DNA from: Brevundimonas alba
GTDB taxonomy: Bacteria; Pseudomonadota; Alphaproteobacteria; Caulobacterales; Caulobacteraceae
Reading direction: 5' to 3'
Length of the DNA: 64,000 bases
Assembly: GCF_011927945.1 (NCBI RefSeq)
Contig: NZ_JAATJM010000001.1
Span: 1,931,501 to 1,995,500, forward strand
The translations under genes were made by a program, and so were the position numbers. Below are positions 43,253 through 54,379 of this stretch, in pieces; the stretch's first letter is position 1, and each line of letters begins with the position of its first letter. The notes beneath the pieces were generated by a model, which was given only the letters and a program-made list of their open reading frames with translations, was not told the DNA's origin and searched no databases.

Positions 43253-44754
43253 TCGCGGGGGCGGCGGCGGTTCTGTGGGGGTGCGCGGGCGACCACACAG
43301 CGCCATCCCACCCCGTGCCGCGGATGCCGGGCGCGGCTTATTACGTCGATGCCGGAAACCGGTCCTATATGGCCGCCGGTCTGGAGCAGGCGATCCGCTT
43401 TGATCAGGGCCGAACTGACTCGTCCAACAGTGTGATCCGGGTTGCTGCCGACGTCAGTCAGCAAGCTCTCCGCGCCCGCGGCGAGCTCCAGGGGCTGCCG
43501 ATCCTGCTGAAGGACAACATCGAGACCACGGACATGCCGACCACGGCCGGCTCCTTGGCGCTGATGGACAACGCGCCCGGTCGCGACGCGCCCCTGGTCG
43601 CCCGCCTTCGCGGCGCCGGAGCTGTCATCCTCGGCAAGGCCAACCTGTCCGAATGGGCCAACATCCGCTCTTCGAATTCGATCAGCGGCTGGAGCGCGGT
43701 CGGCGGGCAGGCGCGCAATCCCTATGATCCGGAGCGAACGCCGTGCGGGTCGTCGGCGGGGAGCGCGGTGTCGGTGGCCATTGGGCTGGCGCCGGCGGCC
43801 ATCGGGACGGAGACGGACGGCTCGATCACCTGCCCTGCCTCGGTCAACGGCGTGGTCGGGTTCAAGCCGACGGTGGGGCTGGTGTCGCGAACCCACATCG
43901 TGCCGATCAGCCATTCGCAGGACACCGCCGGGCCGATCACGACCACTGTGGAGGACGCGGCCATCGTGCTGTCGGTCATCGCCGGCTCTGACCCGCTGGA
44001 CCCGGCGACGGCCGAAGCGGATGCGCGCAAGGTCGACTATCGCGCGGCGCTGGACGCCGACAGCCTGCGGGGCGCCCGGATCGGGGTCATGCGCTATGCG
44101 GTGGCGAACTATTCGGCGGAGACGCAGGCGGCGTTCGAGCGGTCGCTGCAGGCGATGCGCGACGCGGGGGCGGAACTGGTCGAGATCACCGAAGGGCCGA
44201 ACCAGCAGGGGCTGGGCGCCATGGAATTGACGGTGCTGATGACCGAGCTGAAGGCGGATCTGAACACCTATCTGGCCTCGACCGACCCGGCGCAGGTGAA
44301 GACCCGGACGCTGGCGGACCTGATCGCCTTCAACGAGGCGGAGCCCCGCGAGACGGTTCTGTTCGGCCAGGAGCTGTTCCTCGCGGCCGAGCAGACGAAG
44401 GGTCTGGACGATCCGGCCTATCTGGAGGCGCGGGCCAGTTCGCTTCGGATGGCGGGCGCGGAGGGCATCGACCGGATGATGCGCGAGAACAATGTCGTGG
44501 CGCTGACGGCGCCGACGACGTCCCGGGCCTGGACCAACGATCCGAATGACGAGGATCGGGCGCAGGGATCGGTATCGCGGATGCCCGCCATCGCCGGCTA
44601 TCCGCACCTGACCGTGCCGATGGGTTTCGATCGCGGGATGCCGGTGGGCATCAGCTTCATCGGCGGCAAATGGGATGACGCGAAGGTGCTGTCGCTGGGC
44701 TATGCCTTCGAACAGCGGACGCACGCGCGACGGGCGCCGGACGCGGTGCAATAG
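43186..44754 (+). CDS. Amidase-signature lipoprotein, copy 1
   Basis: 522 residues. The N-terminus (ARRTGLIAGAAAVLWGC) is a lipoprotein signal with two arginines, so possibly Tat-exported. The amidase triad is complete: Lys in LLKDNIE, cis-Ser in GTETDGSITCPA and the serine-rich GSSAGSAVS. The family hydrolyses amide bonds; the substrate is unknown, and periplasmic location suggests a peptide or amidated cell-wall substrate. The ATG at 43186 lies 67 bases inside the S9 gene and is the only standard start before the signal. A paralogue follows at 44787. Confidence 0.9.
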   Translation: MADVSRLLRPDHRFAVARRTGLIAGAAAVLWGCAGDHTAPSHPVPRMPGAAYYVDAGNRSYMAAGLEQAIRFDQGRTDSSNSVIRVAADVSQQALRARGELQGLPILLKDNIETTDMPTTAGSLALMDNAPGRDAPLVARLRGAGAVILGKANLSEWANIRSSNSISGWSAVGGQARNPYDPERTPCGSSAGSAVSVAIGLAPAAIGTETDGSITCPASVNGVVGFKPTVGLVSRTHIVPISHSQDTAGPITTTVEDAAIVLSVIAGSDPLDPATAEADARKVDYRAALDADSLRGARIGVMRYAVANYSAETQAAFERSLQAMRDAGAELVEITEGPNQQGLGAMELTVLMTELKADLNTYLASTDPAQVKTRTLADLIAFNEAEPRETVLFGQELFLAAEQTKGLDDPAYLEARASSLRMAGAEGIDRMMRENNVVALTAPTTSRAWTNDPNDEDRAQGSVSRMPAIAGYPHLTVPMGFDRGMPVGISFIGGKWDDAKVLSLGYAFEQRTHARRAPDAVQ

Positions 44755-44786
44755 ATCAGGTCCGCCACGGCGGAAGGGGAGACGAA

Positions 44787-46400
44787 ATGAACGGGCTCAA
44801 GGGACTCTTGGTCGGCGTCGCTCTGCTGGCGCTTGGTGGCTGCGCCACGCCGAACGAGGACGGCTCCTGGACGATGCACGGCTCCGCCGGCGAGTCGGTC
44901 TTCGCGCCGCCGAGTGTCGCGGCCATCGTTGATGGCCGTGTCGCCGGCCGGGACGCCCTGGACGGCTCGATCGCGGTGATGCTTAGCGCGGACAACCTCG
45001 AAGCGGGGTCCTTGAACGCGATCATCGCCGGTCACCCCGCTATTCTCAGCGACGAGGAAATCGTGATCCCCGCGGGCCCGCTGAATGGCCTCCCCATCCT
45101 GCTGAAAGACAATATCGAGACGCGGGACATGCCGACGACGGCGGGGTCGCTGGCGCTGGCGGACAATGCGCCGGGGCGGGACGCGCCGCTGGCGGCGCGG
45201 CTGCGCGAGGCGGGGGCGGTGATCCTCGGCAAGACCAATCTGTCGGAGTGGGCCAATATCCGATCGTCGAACTCGACCAGCGGCTGGAGCGCCGTGGGCG
45301 GGCTGACGCGCAATCCGCACGCGCTGGACCGCAACGCCTGCGGCTCGTCCTCGGGCAGCGGGGCGGCGGTGGCGGCGGGGCTGGCTCCGGCGGCCATCGG
45401 CACCGAGACGGACGGCTCGATCACCTGCCCGGCGGCTATCAACGGCATCGTCGGTTTCAAGCCGACCGTGGGGCTGGTGTCGCGGACCCACATCGTGCCG
45501 ATCAGCCATTCGCAGGACACCGCCGGGCCGATGACGCGGACGGTGGAGGACGCGGCCATCGTGCTGTCGGTCATCGCCGGCTCTGACCCGCTGGACCCGG
45601 CGACGGCCGAAGCGGATGCGCACAAGGTCGACTATCGCGCGGCGCTGAACGCCGGGTCGCTGCGCGGCGCGCGGATCGGCGTGATGCGGTTCGCGGGCGG
45701 CTATACGGCGGACACCCTGGCGGTGTTCGAGCAGAACCTGCAGGTGCTGCGGGACGCAGGCGCCGTGCTGGTTGACCTGACCGAGGCTCCGTCAGACGAG
45801 GGGGCCATGGGCTCGGCCGAGCTGACCGTGCTGCTGTACGAGCTGAAGCACGACCTGAACGCCTATCTGGCCTCGACGCGGCCGGATCAGGTGCGAACGC
45901 GGACGCTGGCCGAGGTGATCGCGTTCAACGAGGCGGAGCCGCGGGAGCTGTCGCTGTTCGGACAGGAGCTGTTCCTGCAGGCGCAGGCCAAAGGCGGGCT
46001 GGACGAGCGGGAGTATGTGGAGGCGCGGGCCACCTCGCTGCGACTTGCCGGGGCCGAGGGCATCGACAAGCTGATGCGGGAGCACAGGCTGGTCGCCCTT
46101 GTCGGGCCGACGACCGGCCCCGCCTGGACCACCGACGTCGTCAACGGCGATCACTACGGCGGCGCCGTGTCGACCATGCCCGCCATCGCCGGCTATCCGC
46201 ACCTGACCGTACCGATGGGCTTCGTCGACGGGCTGCCGGTCGGGATCAGCTTCATCGCGGGCAAGTGGGACGACGCGAAGGTGCTGTCGCTGGGCTATGC
46301 CTTCGAGCAGCTTACGCATGCGATCCGGCCGCCGACGTTCGTGCGAACGGTGGACGAGACCGACAGCCTCGCGCCGCTGCTCGCGCCCGTGGCCCGCTGA
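44787..46400 (+). CDS. Amidase-signature lipoprotein, copy 2
   Basis: 537 residues. Lipoprotein signal with lipobox LGGC (KGLLVGVALLALGGC), then the same amidase core as copy 1: LLKDNIETRDMPTTAGS, GSSSGSGAAVA and GTETDGSITCPA. It has a different N-terminal extension of ~70 residues and a ~20-residue longer C-terminus. The stretch coding for HIVPISHSQDTAG and the following AIVLSVIAGSDPLDPATAEA is almost the same at DNA level as copy 1 while flanks are diverged. It is 32 bases after copy 1, so likely one operon. Confidence 0.92.
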   Translation: MNGLKGLLVGVALLALGGCATPNEDGSWTMHGSAGESVFAPPSVAAIVDGRVAGRDALDGSIAVMLSADNLEAGSLNAIIAGHPAILSDEEIVIPAGPLNGLPILLKDNIETRDMPTTAGSLALADNAPGRDAPLAARLREAGAVILGKTNLSEWANIRSSNSTSGWSAVGGLTRNPHALDRNACGSSSGSGAAVAAGLAPAAIGTETDGSITCPAAINGIVGFKPTVGLVSRTHIVPISHSQDTAGPMTRTVEDAAIVLSVIAGSDPLDPATAEADAHKVDYRAALNAGSLRGARIGVMRFAGGYTADTLAVFEQNLQVLRDAGAVLVDLTEAPSDEGAMGSAELTVLLYELKHDLNAYLASTRPDQVRTRTLAEVIAFNEAEPRELSLFGQELFLQAQAKGGLDEREYVEARATSLRLAGAEGIDKLMREHRLVALVGPTTGPAWTTDVVNGDHYGGAVSTMPAIAGYPHLTVPMGFVDGLPVGISFIAGKWDDAKVLSLGYAFEQLTHAIRPPTFVRTVDETDSLAPLLAPVAR

Positions 46401-46439
46401 CGCCGGGAACCTGCGGAGGCGGTCAAGCCTTTGGGGCGG

Positions 46440-46703
46440 ATGAGCTTTGCCGCCAACGCCGTCGGGTCCGCCGCCGCCCTGTGTTCGATCACCAGTTTCG
46501 CGCCGCAGATGGTCAAGATCTGGAAGACCAAGGACGCGTCGTCCGTCTCGCTGAAGACCTATTCGCTGACGGTGACCTGTTTCGTGCTGTGGACGGCCTA
46601 TGGCGTCATGACCGAGGCCTGGCCGATCACCATCGCCAACGCCTGCGCCCTGGTCATGTCGGGCGGGGTGCTGGCGATGAAGTGGAAATTCCGCGACGGC
46701 TGA
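46440..46703 (+). CDS. SemiSWEET-type PQ-loop sugar transporter
   Basis: 87 residues, three membrane helices. The PQ-loop motif SFAPQMVKIWKTKDASSVS (about 19-37) is typical of SemiSWEET proteins, which pair as dimers to move sugars down their gradient. ATG 46440 follows GGGGCGG; a TTG three codons earlier is possible. It is convergent with cysNC, with only three bases between the stops. The substrate is not shown. Confidence 0.93.
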   Translation: MSFAANAVGSAAALCSITSFAPQMVKIWKTKDASSVSLKTYSLTVTCFVLWTAYGVMTEAWPITIANACALVMSGGVLAMKWKFRDG

Positions 46704-46706
46704 GGG

Positions 46707-48518
46707 TCAGATGCGGTCGCGGATCGCCTCGATGATCCGCTCGCACGCCTGTTCCGGCGTCAGGGCGGCGGCGTCGATGCGGATGTCCGGGTTCCCGGGC
46801 CGCTCGTAGGGGCTGTCGATGCCGGTGAAATTGGTCAGGTCGCCGGCGCGGGCCTTGCGGTAGAGGCCCTTGACGTCGCGGGCCTCGACCACCTCCAGCG
46901 GGGCGTCGACGAAGATCTCGACGAACTCGCCCGGAGCCATCCGTTCGCGCGCCATGCGGCGCTCGGCGGCGAAGGGCGAGATGGCGGAGACCAGCACGAT
47001 CAGGCCGGCGTCGGCCATCAGCCGGGCGACCTCGGTGATGCGGCGGATGTTCTCGACCCGGTCGGCGTCGGTGAAACCGAGGTCCTGATTGAGACCGTGG
47101 CGGACGTTGTCGCCGTCCAGCATGAAGGTGTGCCGGCCGTCGGCGAACAGCCGCTTGTCGACGAGGTTGGCGATGGTCGACTTGCCGGCGCCGGACAGAC
47201 CGGTGAACCACAGCACCAGCGGCTTCTGGCGCTTCAGCGCGGCGCGTTCGGCGCGGCCGACGTCGAGCGCCTGCCACTGGACGTTGGCTGAGCGGCGCAG
47301 GGCGAAGTTGATCAGGCCGGCGCCGACGGTCTCATTGGTCTGGCGGTCGATCAGGATCAGGCCGCCGAGGTCGCGGCTGACCGAATAGGGCTCGAACACA
47401 AGAGGCGCGTCGAGGTGCAGGTGGCAGACGCCGATGTCGTTAAGCTCAAGCGTGCGGGCGGCGAGCGGCTCCAGCGTCTCGACATTGACCTTGTGGCGGA
47501 TGTCGGTGACCTGGCCCGTGACGGTGGCCGAGCCCAGTTTCACCACATAGGCGCGGCCGGGCAGCAGGGGCGCGTCGGCCATCCAGACGACGTGGGCCTC
47601 GAACTGGTCGGCGGCCTCGGGCGGGGCATCGGCGGCGGCAAGCAAGTCGCCGCGGGAGACATCGAGGTGATCGGTCAGGGTCAGGGTGACCGACTGGCCC
47701 GGGCCGGCCTCGGTCAGATCGCCGCCCATGGCGACGATGCGATCGACCGTGGCGTCGCGACCGGAGGGCAGGACCCTGAGGGCGTCGCCGGGCCGCACGA
47801 TGCCGCTGATGATCCGGCCGGCATAGCCGCGGAAGTCGGCGTCGGGCCGATTGACCCACTGCACCGGCATGCGGAACGGGCCGGGTTCGGCCTCGGCCAG
47901 ATCGGTGGTCTCGAGCCACTCCAGCAGGGTTGGGCCGTCGTACCAGGGCTGGTTGGCGGAACGAGCGACGACATTGTCGCCCTCGAGGCCGGAGACCGGG
48001 ATGGCTGTGACTTCGGTCAGGCCCAGCTCGGCGGCGAGGGCGCGGTAGTCGGTTGCGATCTCGTCGAACAGGTCCTGCGACCAGCCGACCAGATCCATTT
48101 TGTTGACCGCCAGCAGCACGCGCCGGACGCCCAGCAGGCTGACCAGATATGAATGCCGGCGGGTCTGGGGCAGAAGCCCCTTGCGGGCGTCGACCAGAAC
48201 GATAGCGATATCGGCCGTCGAGGCCGCGGTGACCATATTGCGCGTGTACTGCGGGTGGCCCGGCGTGTCGGCGAGGATGAAGCGGCGGCCGGCCGTCTCG
48301 AAATGGCGGTAGGCGACGTCGATGGTGATGCCCTGTTCGCGCTCGGCGTCGAGGCCGTCGAACAGGCGCGAGAAGTCGGGCTCGCCGGACGCGGTGCGGA
48401 TGGCGGCCAGCTGGTCGTCGGGCACGGCGCCGGCGTCGTGCAGAAGGCGACCGATCAGGGTCGACTTGCCGTCGTCGACGGAGCCGCAGGTGATCAGGCG
48501 GACGAGGTCGCGGGCCAT
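46707..48518 (-). CDS. cysNC: Bifunctional sulfate adenylyltransferase subunit 1 / APS kinase
   Basis: 603 residues. The N-terminal ~430 residues form the GTPase CysN: P-loop [14 protein letters not shown] and NKMD motifs. The C-terminal ~170 residues are APS kinase CysC: P-loop [20 protein letters not shown]. With CysD it turns sulfate and ATP into APS, and its CysC part makes PAPS. The ATG overlaps the stop of cysD, so the subunits are coupled. The fused form is common in alphaproteobacteria. The leftward position after the aminobenzoate operon may only reflect shared direction. Confidence 0.97.
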   Translation of the reverse strand: MARDLVRLITCGSVDDGKSTLIGRLLHDAGAVPDDQLAAIRTASGEPDFSRLFDGLDAEREQGITIDVAYRHFETAGRRFILADTPGHPQYTRNMVTAASTADIAIVLVDARKGLLPQTRRHSYLVSLLGVRRVLLAVNKMDLVGWSQDLFDEIATDYRALAAELGLTEVTAIPVSGLEGDNVVARSANQPWYDGPTLLEWLETTDLAEAEPGPFRMPVQWVNRPDADFRGYAGRIISGIVRPGDALRVLPSGRDATVDRIVAMGGDLTEAGPGQSVTLTLTDHLDVSRGDLLAAADAPPEAADQFEAHVVWMADAPLLPGRAYVVKLGSATVTGQVTDIRHKVNVETLEPLAARTLELNDIGVCHLHLDAPLVFEPYSVSRDLGGLILIDRQTNETVGAGLINFALRRSANVQWQALDVGRAERAALKRQKPLVLWFTGLSGAGKSTIANLVDKRLFADGRHTFMLDGDNVRHGLNQDLGFTDADRVENIRRITEVARLMADAGLIVLVSAISPFAAERRMARERMAPGEFVEIFVDAPLEVVEARDVKGLYRKARAGDLTNFTGIDSPYERPGNPDIRIDAAALTPEQACERIIEAIRDRI

Positions 48519-49426
48519 CAGAAATAGCCCTCCCGCTTCTTGATCTCCATAGAGGCGGAGGGGTCGCGATCGATGGTCCGGCCCTGCCGCTCGGAGGCGC
48601 GGGAGGCGGCCATCTCGGCGATGACGGCGGGCAGGTCGGCGGCGTCGCTGTCGATGGCGCCGGTCAGCGGATAGCAGCCCAGGGTGCGGAAGCGCACGCG
48701 CCGCCTCTGCACCGTCTCGCCGGGGTGCGGGGCCATGCGGTCGTCGTCGAGCATGATCAGGGCCCCCTCCCGCTCGACCACCGGACGTTCGGCGGCGAAA
48801 TAGAGGGAGACGACCTCGATCTCCTCACGCCGGACGTAGCGCCAGACATCCATCTCGGTCCAGTTGGACAGGGGGAAGACGCGGACCGACTCGCCCTTGT
48901 GAACGCGGGCGTTGTAGAGCCGCCAGAGCTCCGGCCGCTGGGCCTTGGGGTCCCAGACGTGGGTCCGGGTGCGGAAGGAGAAGATGCGTTCCTTGGCGCG
49001 GCTCTTCTCCTCGTCGCGCCGGGCGCCGCCGAAGGCCGCGTCGAAGCCGTAGTGGTCCAGCGCCTGCTTGAGGCCCTGGGTCTTCCAAAGGTCGGTATGG
49101 ACGGTGGCGCCGTGATCGAAGGGGTTGATGCCCTGCGCCTCGGCCTCCGGATTGCGCCAGACCAGCAGATCCATGCCGGCCTCGGCCGCCGCGCGGTTGC
49201 GGAAGTCGTACATCTCGCGAAATTTCCAGGTCGTATCGACGTGCAGCAGCGGGAAGGGCGGCGGGGCCGGGAAGAAGGCCTTGCGCGCCAGATGCAGCAT
49301 GACCGCCGAATCCTTGCCAGCCGAGAACAGCATGACAGGGCGGGCGCACTGGGCCGCGACCTCACGCATGATCTGGATGGATTCCGCCTCCAACTGGTCG
49401 AGATAGCGGTCGTCGGGCAAGGGCAA
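48518..49426 (-). CDS. cysD: Sulfate adenylyltransferase subunit 2
   Basis: 302 residues. The PP-loop [10 protein letters not shown] (about 35) marks an ATP pyrophosphatase fold, and [27 protein letters not shown] and EIKKREGYF at the end are signatures of CysD. It is the catalytic half that joins sulfate to AMP, driven by the GTPase CysN. No ATG is near the start; TTG 49426 or TTG 49420 fits. It lies 60 bases after the RidA gene. Confidence 0.96.
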   Translation of the reverse strand: MPLPDDRYLDQLEAESIQIMREVAAQCARPVMLFSAGKDSAVMLHLARKAFFPAPPPFPLLHVDTTWKFREMYDFRNRAAAEAGMDLLVWRNPEAEAQGINPFDHGATVHTDLWKTQGLKQALDHYGFDAAFGGARRDEEKSRAKERIFSFRTRTHVWDPKAQRPELWRLYNARVHKGESVRVFPLSNWTEMDVWRYVRREEIEVVSLYFAAERPVVEREGALIMLDDDRMAPHPGETVQRRRVRFRTLGCYPLTGAIDSDAADLPAVIAEMAASRASERQGRTIDRDPSASMEIKKREGYF

Positions 49427-49486
49427 GGCGGTGGTCCGGCTGGGAAGTGCGCGACCCTGACCGAGCGGGGCCGTGGGATCAAGCGG

Positions 49487-49882
49487 TCAGGCGACAGGAA
49501 CGACGGCGGTGGTTTCGATCTCGACCCGGGCGGCGTCCTCGATCAGGCCCTTCACCTCGACCACGGCCATCGCCGGGTAGTGGGCCCCGATCCGCTCGCG
49601 CCAGACCGCGCCGATCTCCCGCAGGGCGGCCAGGTATTCGGCCTTGTCGACCACGTACCAGGTCATGCGGACCATGTGTTCGGGGCCCGCGCCGGCTTCG
49701 GCGAGGACGGCGAGGGTGTTGTCGAGGGTCTGCCGGAACTGGGCGGCGAAGCCGGTGGGGAAGCGGCCCTGTACGTCCCAGCCGATCTGGCCGGCGACGA
49801 AGACCATCCGGCCGCTCGCCTCGACGCCATTGGAATAGCCCCTGGGTCGGGGCCAGCCTTCGGGCAGCAGGACGCGGTTCAT
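49487..49882 (-). CDS. RidA/YjgF family enamine/imine deaminase
   Basis: 131 residues. It shows RidA features: RGYSNGVEASGRMVFVAGQI, and TWYVVDKAEYLAALREIGAV near the middle. The conserved Arg of the RidA pocket is expected near the C-terminal half but the classic R-x-xVEI form is seen as DAARVEIE. RidA proteins hydrolyse reactive enamines or imines and release ammonia. Its ATG overlaps the thioesterase stop. Inside an aminobenzoyl-CoA operon it may deaminate the ring-reduced amino intermediate (inference). Confidence 0.9.
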   Translation of the reverse strand: MNRVLLPEGWPRPRGYSNGVEASGRMVFVAGQIGWDVQGRFPTGFAAQFRQTLDNTLAVLAEAGAGPEHMVRMTWYVVDKAEYLAALREIGAVWRERIGAHYPAMAVVEVKGLIEDAARVEIETTAVVPVA

Positions 49883-50301
49883 GCCGGGGTCTCCACGAAG
49901 GGCTGGATGCGGGCGCGCAGGGCGTCGGGCCACGGCTCAGGCTTCAGGGAGGCGCCGACGTAGACGATGGTCTGGGTCGCCTCGAAACGGAGCTGATCTC
50001 CGGCGCTGATGCGATGGCGCAGGCCGCAGGAGGCGCCGCCCAGACGAGTGACGGTCAGGGCGAAGGTCAGGTCGTCCTCGAGCCGCGACGGGGCGATGAA
50101 GCGGGCCTCGACGGCGGCGGTCGGGACGCTGACGTGGCGCTCGAGGTGGAGTTCGCGGAAGGAGGCGCCCAAGGGCCCGGCGAACCAGTCCTCGACGACG
50201 CCATTCAGCATCTCGAAATAGCGCGGGAAGAAGACGATGCCGGCGGCGTCGCAGTCGGCGAAGCGCACGCGGCGGGCGGTGGTGAAGGTCTGGCCGGTCA
50301 T
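49879..50301 (-). CDS. Hotdog-fold acyl-CoA thioesterase (4-hydroxybenzoyl-CoA type)
   Basis: 140 residues. The motif RFADCDAAGIVFFPRYFEML (about 13-32) is the 4-hydroxybenzoyl-CoA thioesterase signature with the catalytic Asp. It hydrolyses acyl- or aroyl-CoA thioesters; in such operons it may release trapped CoA from dead-end aromatic thioesters. It overlaps the ligase gene upstream and the RidA gene downstream by four bases each. Confidence 0.92.
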   Translation of the reverse strand: MTGQTFTTARRVRFADCDAAGIVFFPRYFEMLNGVVEDWFAGPLGASFRELHLERHVSVPTAAVEARFIAPSRLEDDLTFALTVTRLGGASCGLRHRISAGDQLRFEATQTIVYVGASLKPEPWPDALRARIQPFVETPA

Positions 50302-51902
50302 GCGTCGGCCTTCAATCTGAAACGCTGCAGCTTGCCCGTCTGGGTCTTGGGCAGGGCGTCCACGAAGTCGAGCGCGCGGGGGTATTTGTAGGGGGCGATG
50401 ACGGATTTGACGTGGGTCTGCAGGCCGGAGCGGAGGTCATCGGAGGCCTCGTGGCCGGGGTTGAGGACGATGAAGGCCTTGACGATCTGACCGCGTTCCT
50501 CGTCCGGGGCGCCGATGACGGCGGCCTCGGCGACCGCGGGATGGCGCAGCAGGGCGTCCTCCACCTCGGGCGCGCCGATGTTGTAGCCGGAGGAGATGAT
50601 CATGTCGTCGGCGCGGGCGACGAACCAGAAATAGCCGTCCTCATCGAGCCGATAGACGTCGCCGGTCAGGTTCCAGCCGTTCTGGACGTAGGCGGACTGG
50701 CGCGGATCGTCGAGATAGCGGCAGCCGGTGGGGCCGCGGACGGCGAGGCGGCCGGTCTCGCCCGGCGGCAGCGGGTGGCCCTCGGCGTCCATGATGCGGG
50801 CCTCGTATCCAGGGACCGCCCTGCCGGTGGAGCCGGGGCGAATGTCGTCGCCGCTTGCCGAGATAAAGATGTGGATCATCTCGGTCGAGCCGATGCCGTC
50901 GATGATGCGCACGCCGGTGGCCTCATGCCATGCGTCGGAGGTTGCCGCGGGCAGGGCCTCGCCGGCGGAGACGCAGGTGCGCAGCGACGACAGATCGTGC
51001 TGGTCCGCCAGCTTGAGCAGGGTGCGGTAGCCGGTCGGGGCGGTGAAGATGGCGGTGGCGCGGCAGCGCTCGATGGTTTCCGCAAGGGCGTCAAAGCCGG
51101 GGCAGGGCACGAAGGCGGTGGCGGCGCCGGCGGCGGCCGGGAAGACCACGAGACCTCCGAGCCCGAAGGTGAAGGCGATCGGCGGGGTGCCGACGACGAC
51201 ATCTCCAGGCGTGAGGTCGAGCGTGTGCCGGGCGAAGGTGTCGGCCATGGCGAGGACGTCGCGATGGAAATGGACGCAGCCCTTGGGCTTGCCAGTGGTG
51301 CCGGAGGTGAAGGCGATCAGGGCCGGGTCATCGGCCGCGGCAGCGACGGCATCGAAGCGTGTGCCGGCCGGCAAGGACTGGGCGGCGCGCTGCAGTTCGG
51401 CCGAGGTCATGACATGGGTGAGGCAGGCCGTTCCGGCGCGTGCTTCGGTCACGGCGTCGGCGAGCGTCTCATAGACGAGGGCGTGGCTGATCCGGGCCTT
51501 GTCGATCACCGTCGTCAGTTCGGAGGCGCGGAGCATGGGCATGGTGGCCACGACCACGCCGCCGGCCTTGAGGATGGCGAACCACGCGAGGACGGTCCAC
51601 GAACTGTTCGGGCCGTGCAGCAGGACGCGATTGCCGGGGACCAGACCCATCTGCTCGACCAGCACCTTGGCCATCCGGTCGGAGATCAGGTCTACCCGGC
51701 TCCACGAGAACTCGTGGTCGTGATCGATCAGGGCGCGACCGTCCGGCCCGGCGGCGGCAATGGCGCGGCGGAGCAGCTCGGCGCCGGCGTTGAGCCGCTC
51801 CGGATAGACCAGTTCAGGCAGGCCGAAAATGAACTCCGGCTGCTGGTCCTTCGGCGGCAGGTGGTCGAGGACGAAGCGGTCGAGGTGGGCCGTCTCAGCC
51901 AT
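50298..51902 (-). CDS. Aromatic acid CoA ligase (2-aminobenzoate-CoA ligase type)
   Basis: 534 residues. AMP-binding enzyme: P-loop [20 protein letters not shown] (about 205), A5-like [13 protein letters not shown]7 [20 protein letters not shown], and the C-terminal Lys in [11 protein letters not shown]. The closest match among known groups is benzoate/2-aminobenzoate-CoA ligase. It activates the acid with ATP and CoA as the first step of the pathway. The neighbouring monooxygenase/reductase supports 2-aminobenzoate (anthranilate) as substrate, but salicylate or benzoate cannot be excluded. Confidence 0.9.
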   Translation of the reverse strand: MAETAHLDRFVLDHLPPKDQQPEFIFGLPELVYPERLNAGAELLRRAIAAAGPDGRALIDHDHEFSWSRVDLISDRMAKVLVEQMGLVPGNRVLLHGPNSSWTVLAWFAILKAGGVVVATMPMLRASELTTVIDKARISHALVYETLADAVTEARAGTACLTHVMTSAELQRAAQSLPAGTRFDAVAAAADDPALIAFTSGTTGKPKGCVHFHRDVLAMADTFARHTLDLTPGDVVVGTPPIAFTFGLGGLVVFPAAAGAATAFVPCPGFDALAETIERCRATAIFTAPTGYRTLLKLADQHDLSSLRTCVSAGEALPAATSDAWHEATGVRIIDGIGSTEMIHIFISASGDDIRPGSTGRAVPGYEARIMDAEGHPLPPGETGRLAVRGPTGCRYLDDPRQSAYVQNGWNLTGDVYRLDEDGYFWFVARADDMIISSGYNIGAPEVEDALLRHPAVAEAAVIGAPDEERGQIVKAFIVLNPGHEASDDLRSGLQTHVKSVIAPYKYPRALDFVDALPKTQTGKLQRFRLKADA

Positions 51903-53067
51903 GGGCGCCGCCCGCCATGGCCGCCAGCGCCTGCCGGGCGATGACGATCTTCTGCACCTCGGAGGCGCCCTCGTAGATGCGCAGGGCGCGAATCTCGCGA
52001 TAGAGCCGCTCCACCGGATGGCCCGCCGTGACGCCGAGGCCGCCGAATATCTGCACGGCCGCGTCGATGACCTGCTGCGCCTCGTCCGTGGCGTAGAGCT
52101 TGGCCATGGCCGCCTCGCGGGTCACGCGCGGCGCGCCCTGATCCTTCAGCCAGGCGGCGCGGTAGATCAGCAGGGCCGAGGCGTCGATCTTTAGCGCCAT
52201 GTCCGCCAGCGAGGCCTGCACCAGCTGGAGGTCGCTCATCGGGGCGCCGAACAGGGTGCGCGACGTCGCGCGGGCGGCGGCCTCGTCGAAGGCGCGGCGG
52301 GAGAAGCCGAGGGCGGCCGCGGCGACGGTGGAGCGGAACACGTCCAGCGTGGCCATGGCGATGCGGAAGCCCTCGCCCGGCGCGCCGAGGATGCGGTCGG
52401 CGTCGATGCGGCACTGATTGAACCGGATCGTGGCCAGCGGGTGGGCGGCCATCAGGGGGATGCGCTCGACGATCTCGCAACCGGGCGTGTCGGCGTCCAC
52501 CACGAAGGCGCCGAGGCCCTTGGCGCCGCCCTCGCCGGTGCGGGCGAAGACGACATAGCGGTCGGCCAGGCCGCCGTTGGAGATGAAGGTCTTGGTCCCG
52601 TCCAGCACCCAGTGGTCGCCTTCGCGGCGGGCGGTGGTGGACAGGGCGGCGACGTCGGAGCCGGCCTCGGGTTCGGACAGGGCGAAGGCGGCGATGGTCT
52701 CGCCGGAGGCGACGCCGGGCAGCCAGCGGGCCTTCTGGTCGTCGGTCGCGAACAGGCTGATCGGGCCGGAGCCAAGACCCTGCATGGCGAAGACGAAGTC
52801 GGCGAGACCGGAGCGGCGGGCGAGCGTCTCGCGGGTGAGGCAGAGGGTGCGGACGTCAAGCCTGCCGTTCGCGTCGGGCACGGCCTTCCGGAGCCATCCG
52901 CCCTCGGCCAGAGACCTGAGGATGGCGCGGCAGTCGCCGTCGAGGTCGTGGTCGCCGTGCAGTTCCAGCGCATCGGTGTTCGCCGAGGCCCACGCCTCCA
53001 GATCGGCGGCGAAGGCGCGGTGGCGGTCCTCGAAGAAGGGCCAGTCGAGGAAGGTGCGGTCGCCCAT
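51895..53067 (-). CDS. Acyl-CoA dehydrogenase
   Basis: 390 residues. The ACAD signatures [15 protein letters not shown] (FAD site, about 125-139) and [20 protein letters not shown] (near residue 340) are clear, and the likely catalytic Glu is in [10 protein letters not shown]. It should oxidise a cyclic or ring-derived acyl-CoA with electrons going to ETF. ATG 53067 starts the conserved domain; a longer in-frame extension to 53202 lies inside the enoyl-CoA hydratase gene and is not credible. The end overlaps the ligase start. Confidence 0.93.
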   Translation of the reverse strand: MGDRTFLDWPFFEDRHRAFAADLEAWASANTDALELHGDHDLDGDCRAILRSLAEGGWLRKAVPDANGRLDVRTLCLTRETLARRSGLADFVFAMQGLGSGPISLFATDDQKARWLPGVASGETIAAFALSEPEAGSDVAALSTTARREGDHWVLDGTKTFISNGGLADRYVVFARTGEGGAKGLGAFVVDADTPGCEIVERIPLMAAHPLATIRFNQCRIDADRILGAPGEGFRIAMATLDVFRSTVAAAALGFSRRAFDEAAARATSRTLFGAPMSDLQLVQASLADMALKIDASALLIYRAAWLKDQGAPRVTREAAMAKLYATDEAQQVIDAAVQIFGGLGVTAGHPVERLYREIRALRIYEGASEVQKIVIARQALAAMAGGAHG

Positions 53068-53069
53068 GC

Positions 53070-53878
<809 letters not shown>

Positions 53879-53882
<4 letters not shown>

Positions 53883-54379
53883 GGGTGGGCATCCTCGTGA
53901 ACAGCGGCCCGGAGCGAGCGTTTGGTCTGCTCGAGCAGGGCGGTCAGGTCTTCGGCCTCGACCCCGGTCAGGCCGCCGAGAAGGGTCTCGATCCAGTGCT
54001 CGTGCGCCCGGGCCATGGCGGCGAAACGGGTGCGTCCGGCGGCGGTCAGGCGGACGCGCTGCACCCGGCGGTCGGCGCCGGGAAGGTGTTCGATCAGGCC
54101 ATCGGCCTTGAGCCGTTGGGACAGGCCAGTGACGTTGCCGTTGGAGACCATCAGCATGCGGGAAACCTCGCCCATGGTCAGGCCGGCCTCGCCCGCGCGG
54201 TCGAGCGCCGACAGCATGTCGAACCGGGGGAGGGTCGAGCCGAACTCGTCGCGCAGCCGCTGGGAGATGGTCTGTTCGATGGTGGTGGCGCAGGTCAGCA
54301 GCCGCAGCCACAGGCGGAGGGAGCGCTTGCCGTCGGGCGCGCCGCCGAGTCTGTCCGGCAGGGGAGCGGCGGCGGTCAC
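53879..54379 (-). CDS. MarR family transcriptional regulator
   Basis: 166 residues. The winged-helix core is [20 protein letters not shown], then [19 protein letters not shown] and the wing [13 protein letters not shown]. It starts at GTG 54379, overlapping the SDR stop. MarR proteins in aromatic acid operons usually repress until they bind the aroyl-CoA ligand; being inside the operon suits feedback control. Confidence 0.93.
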
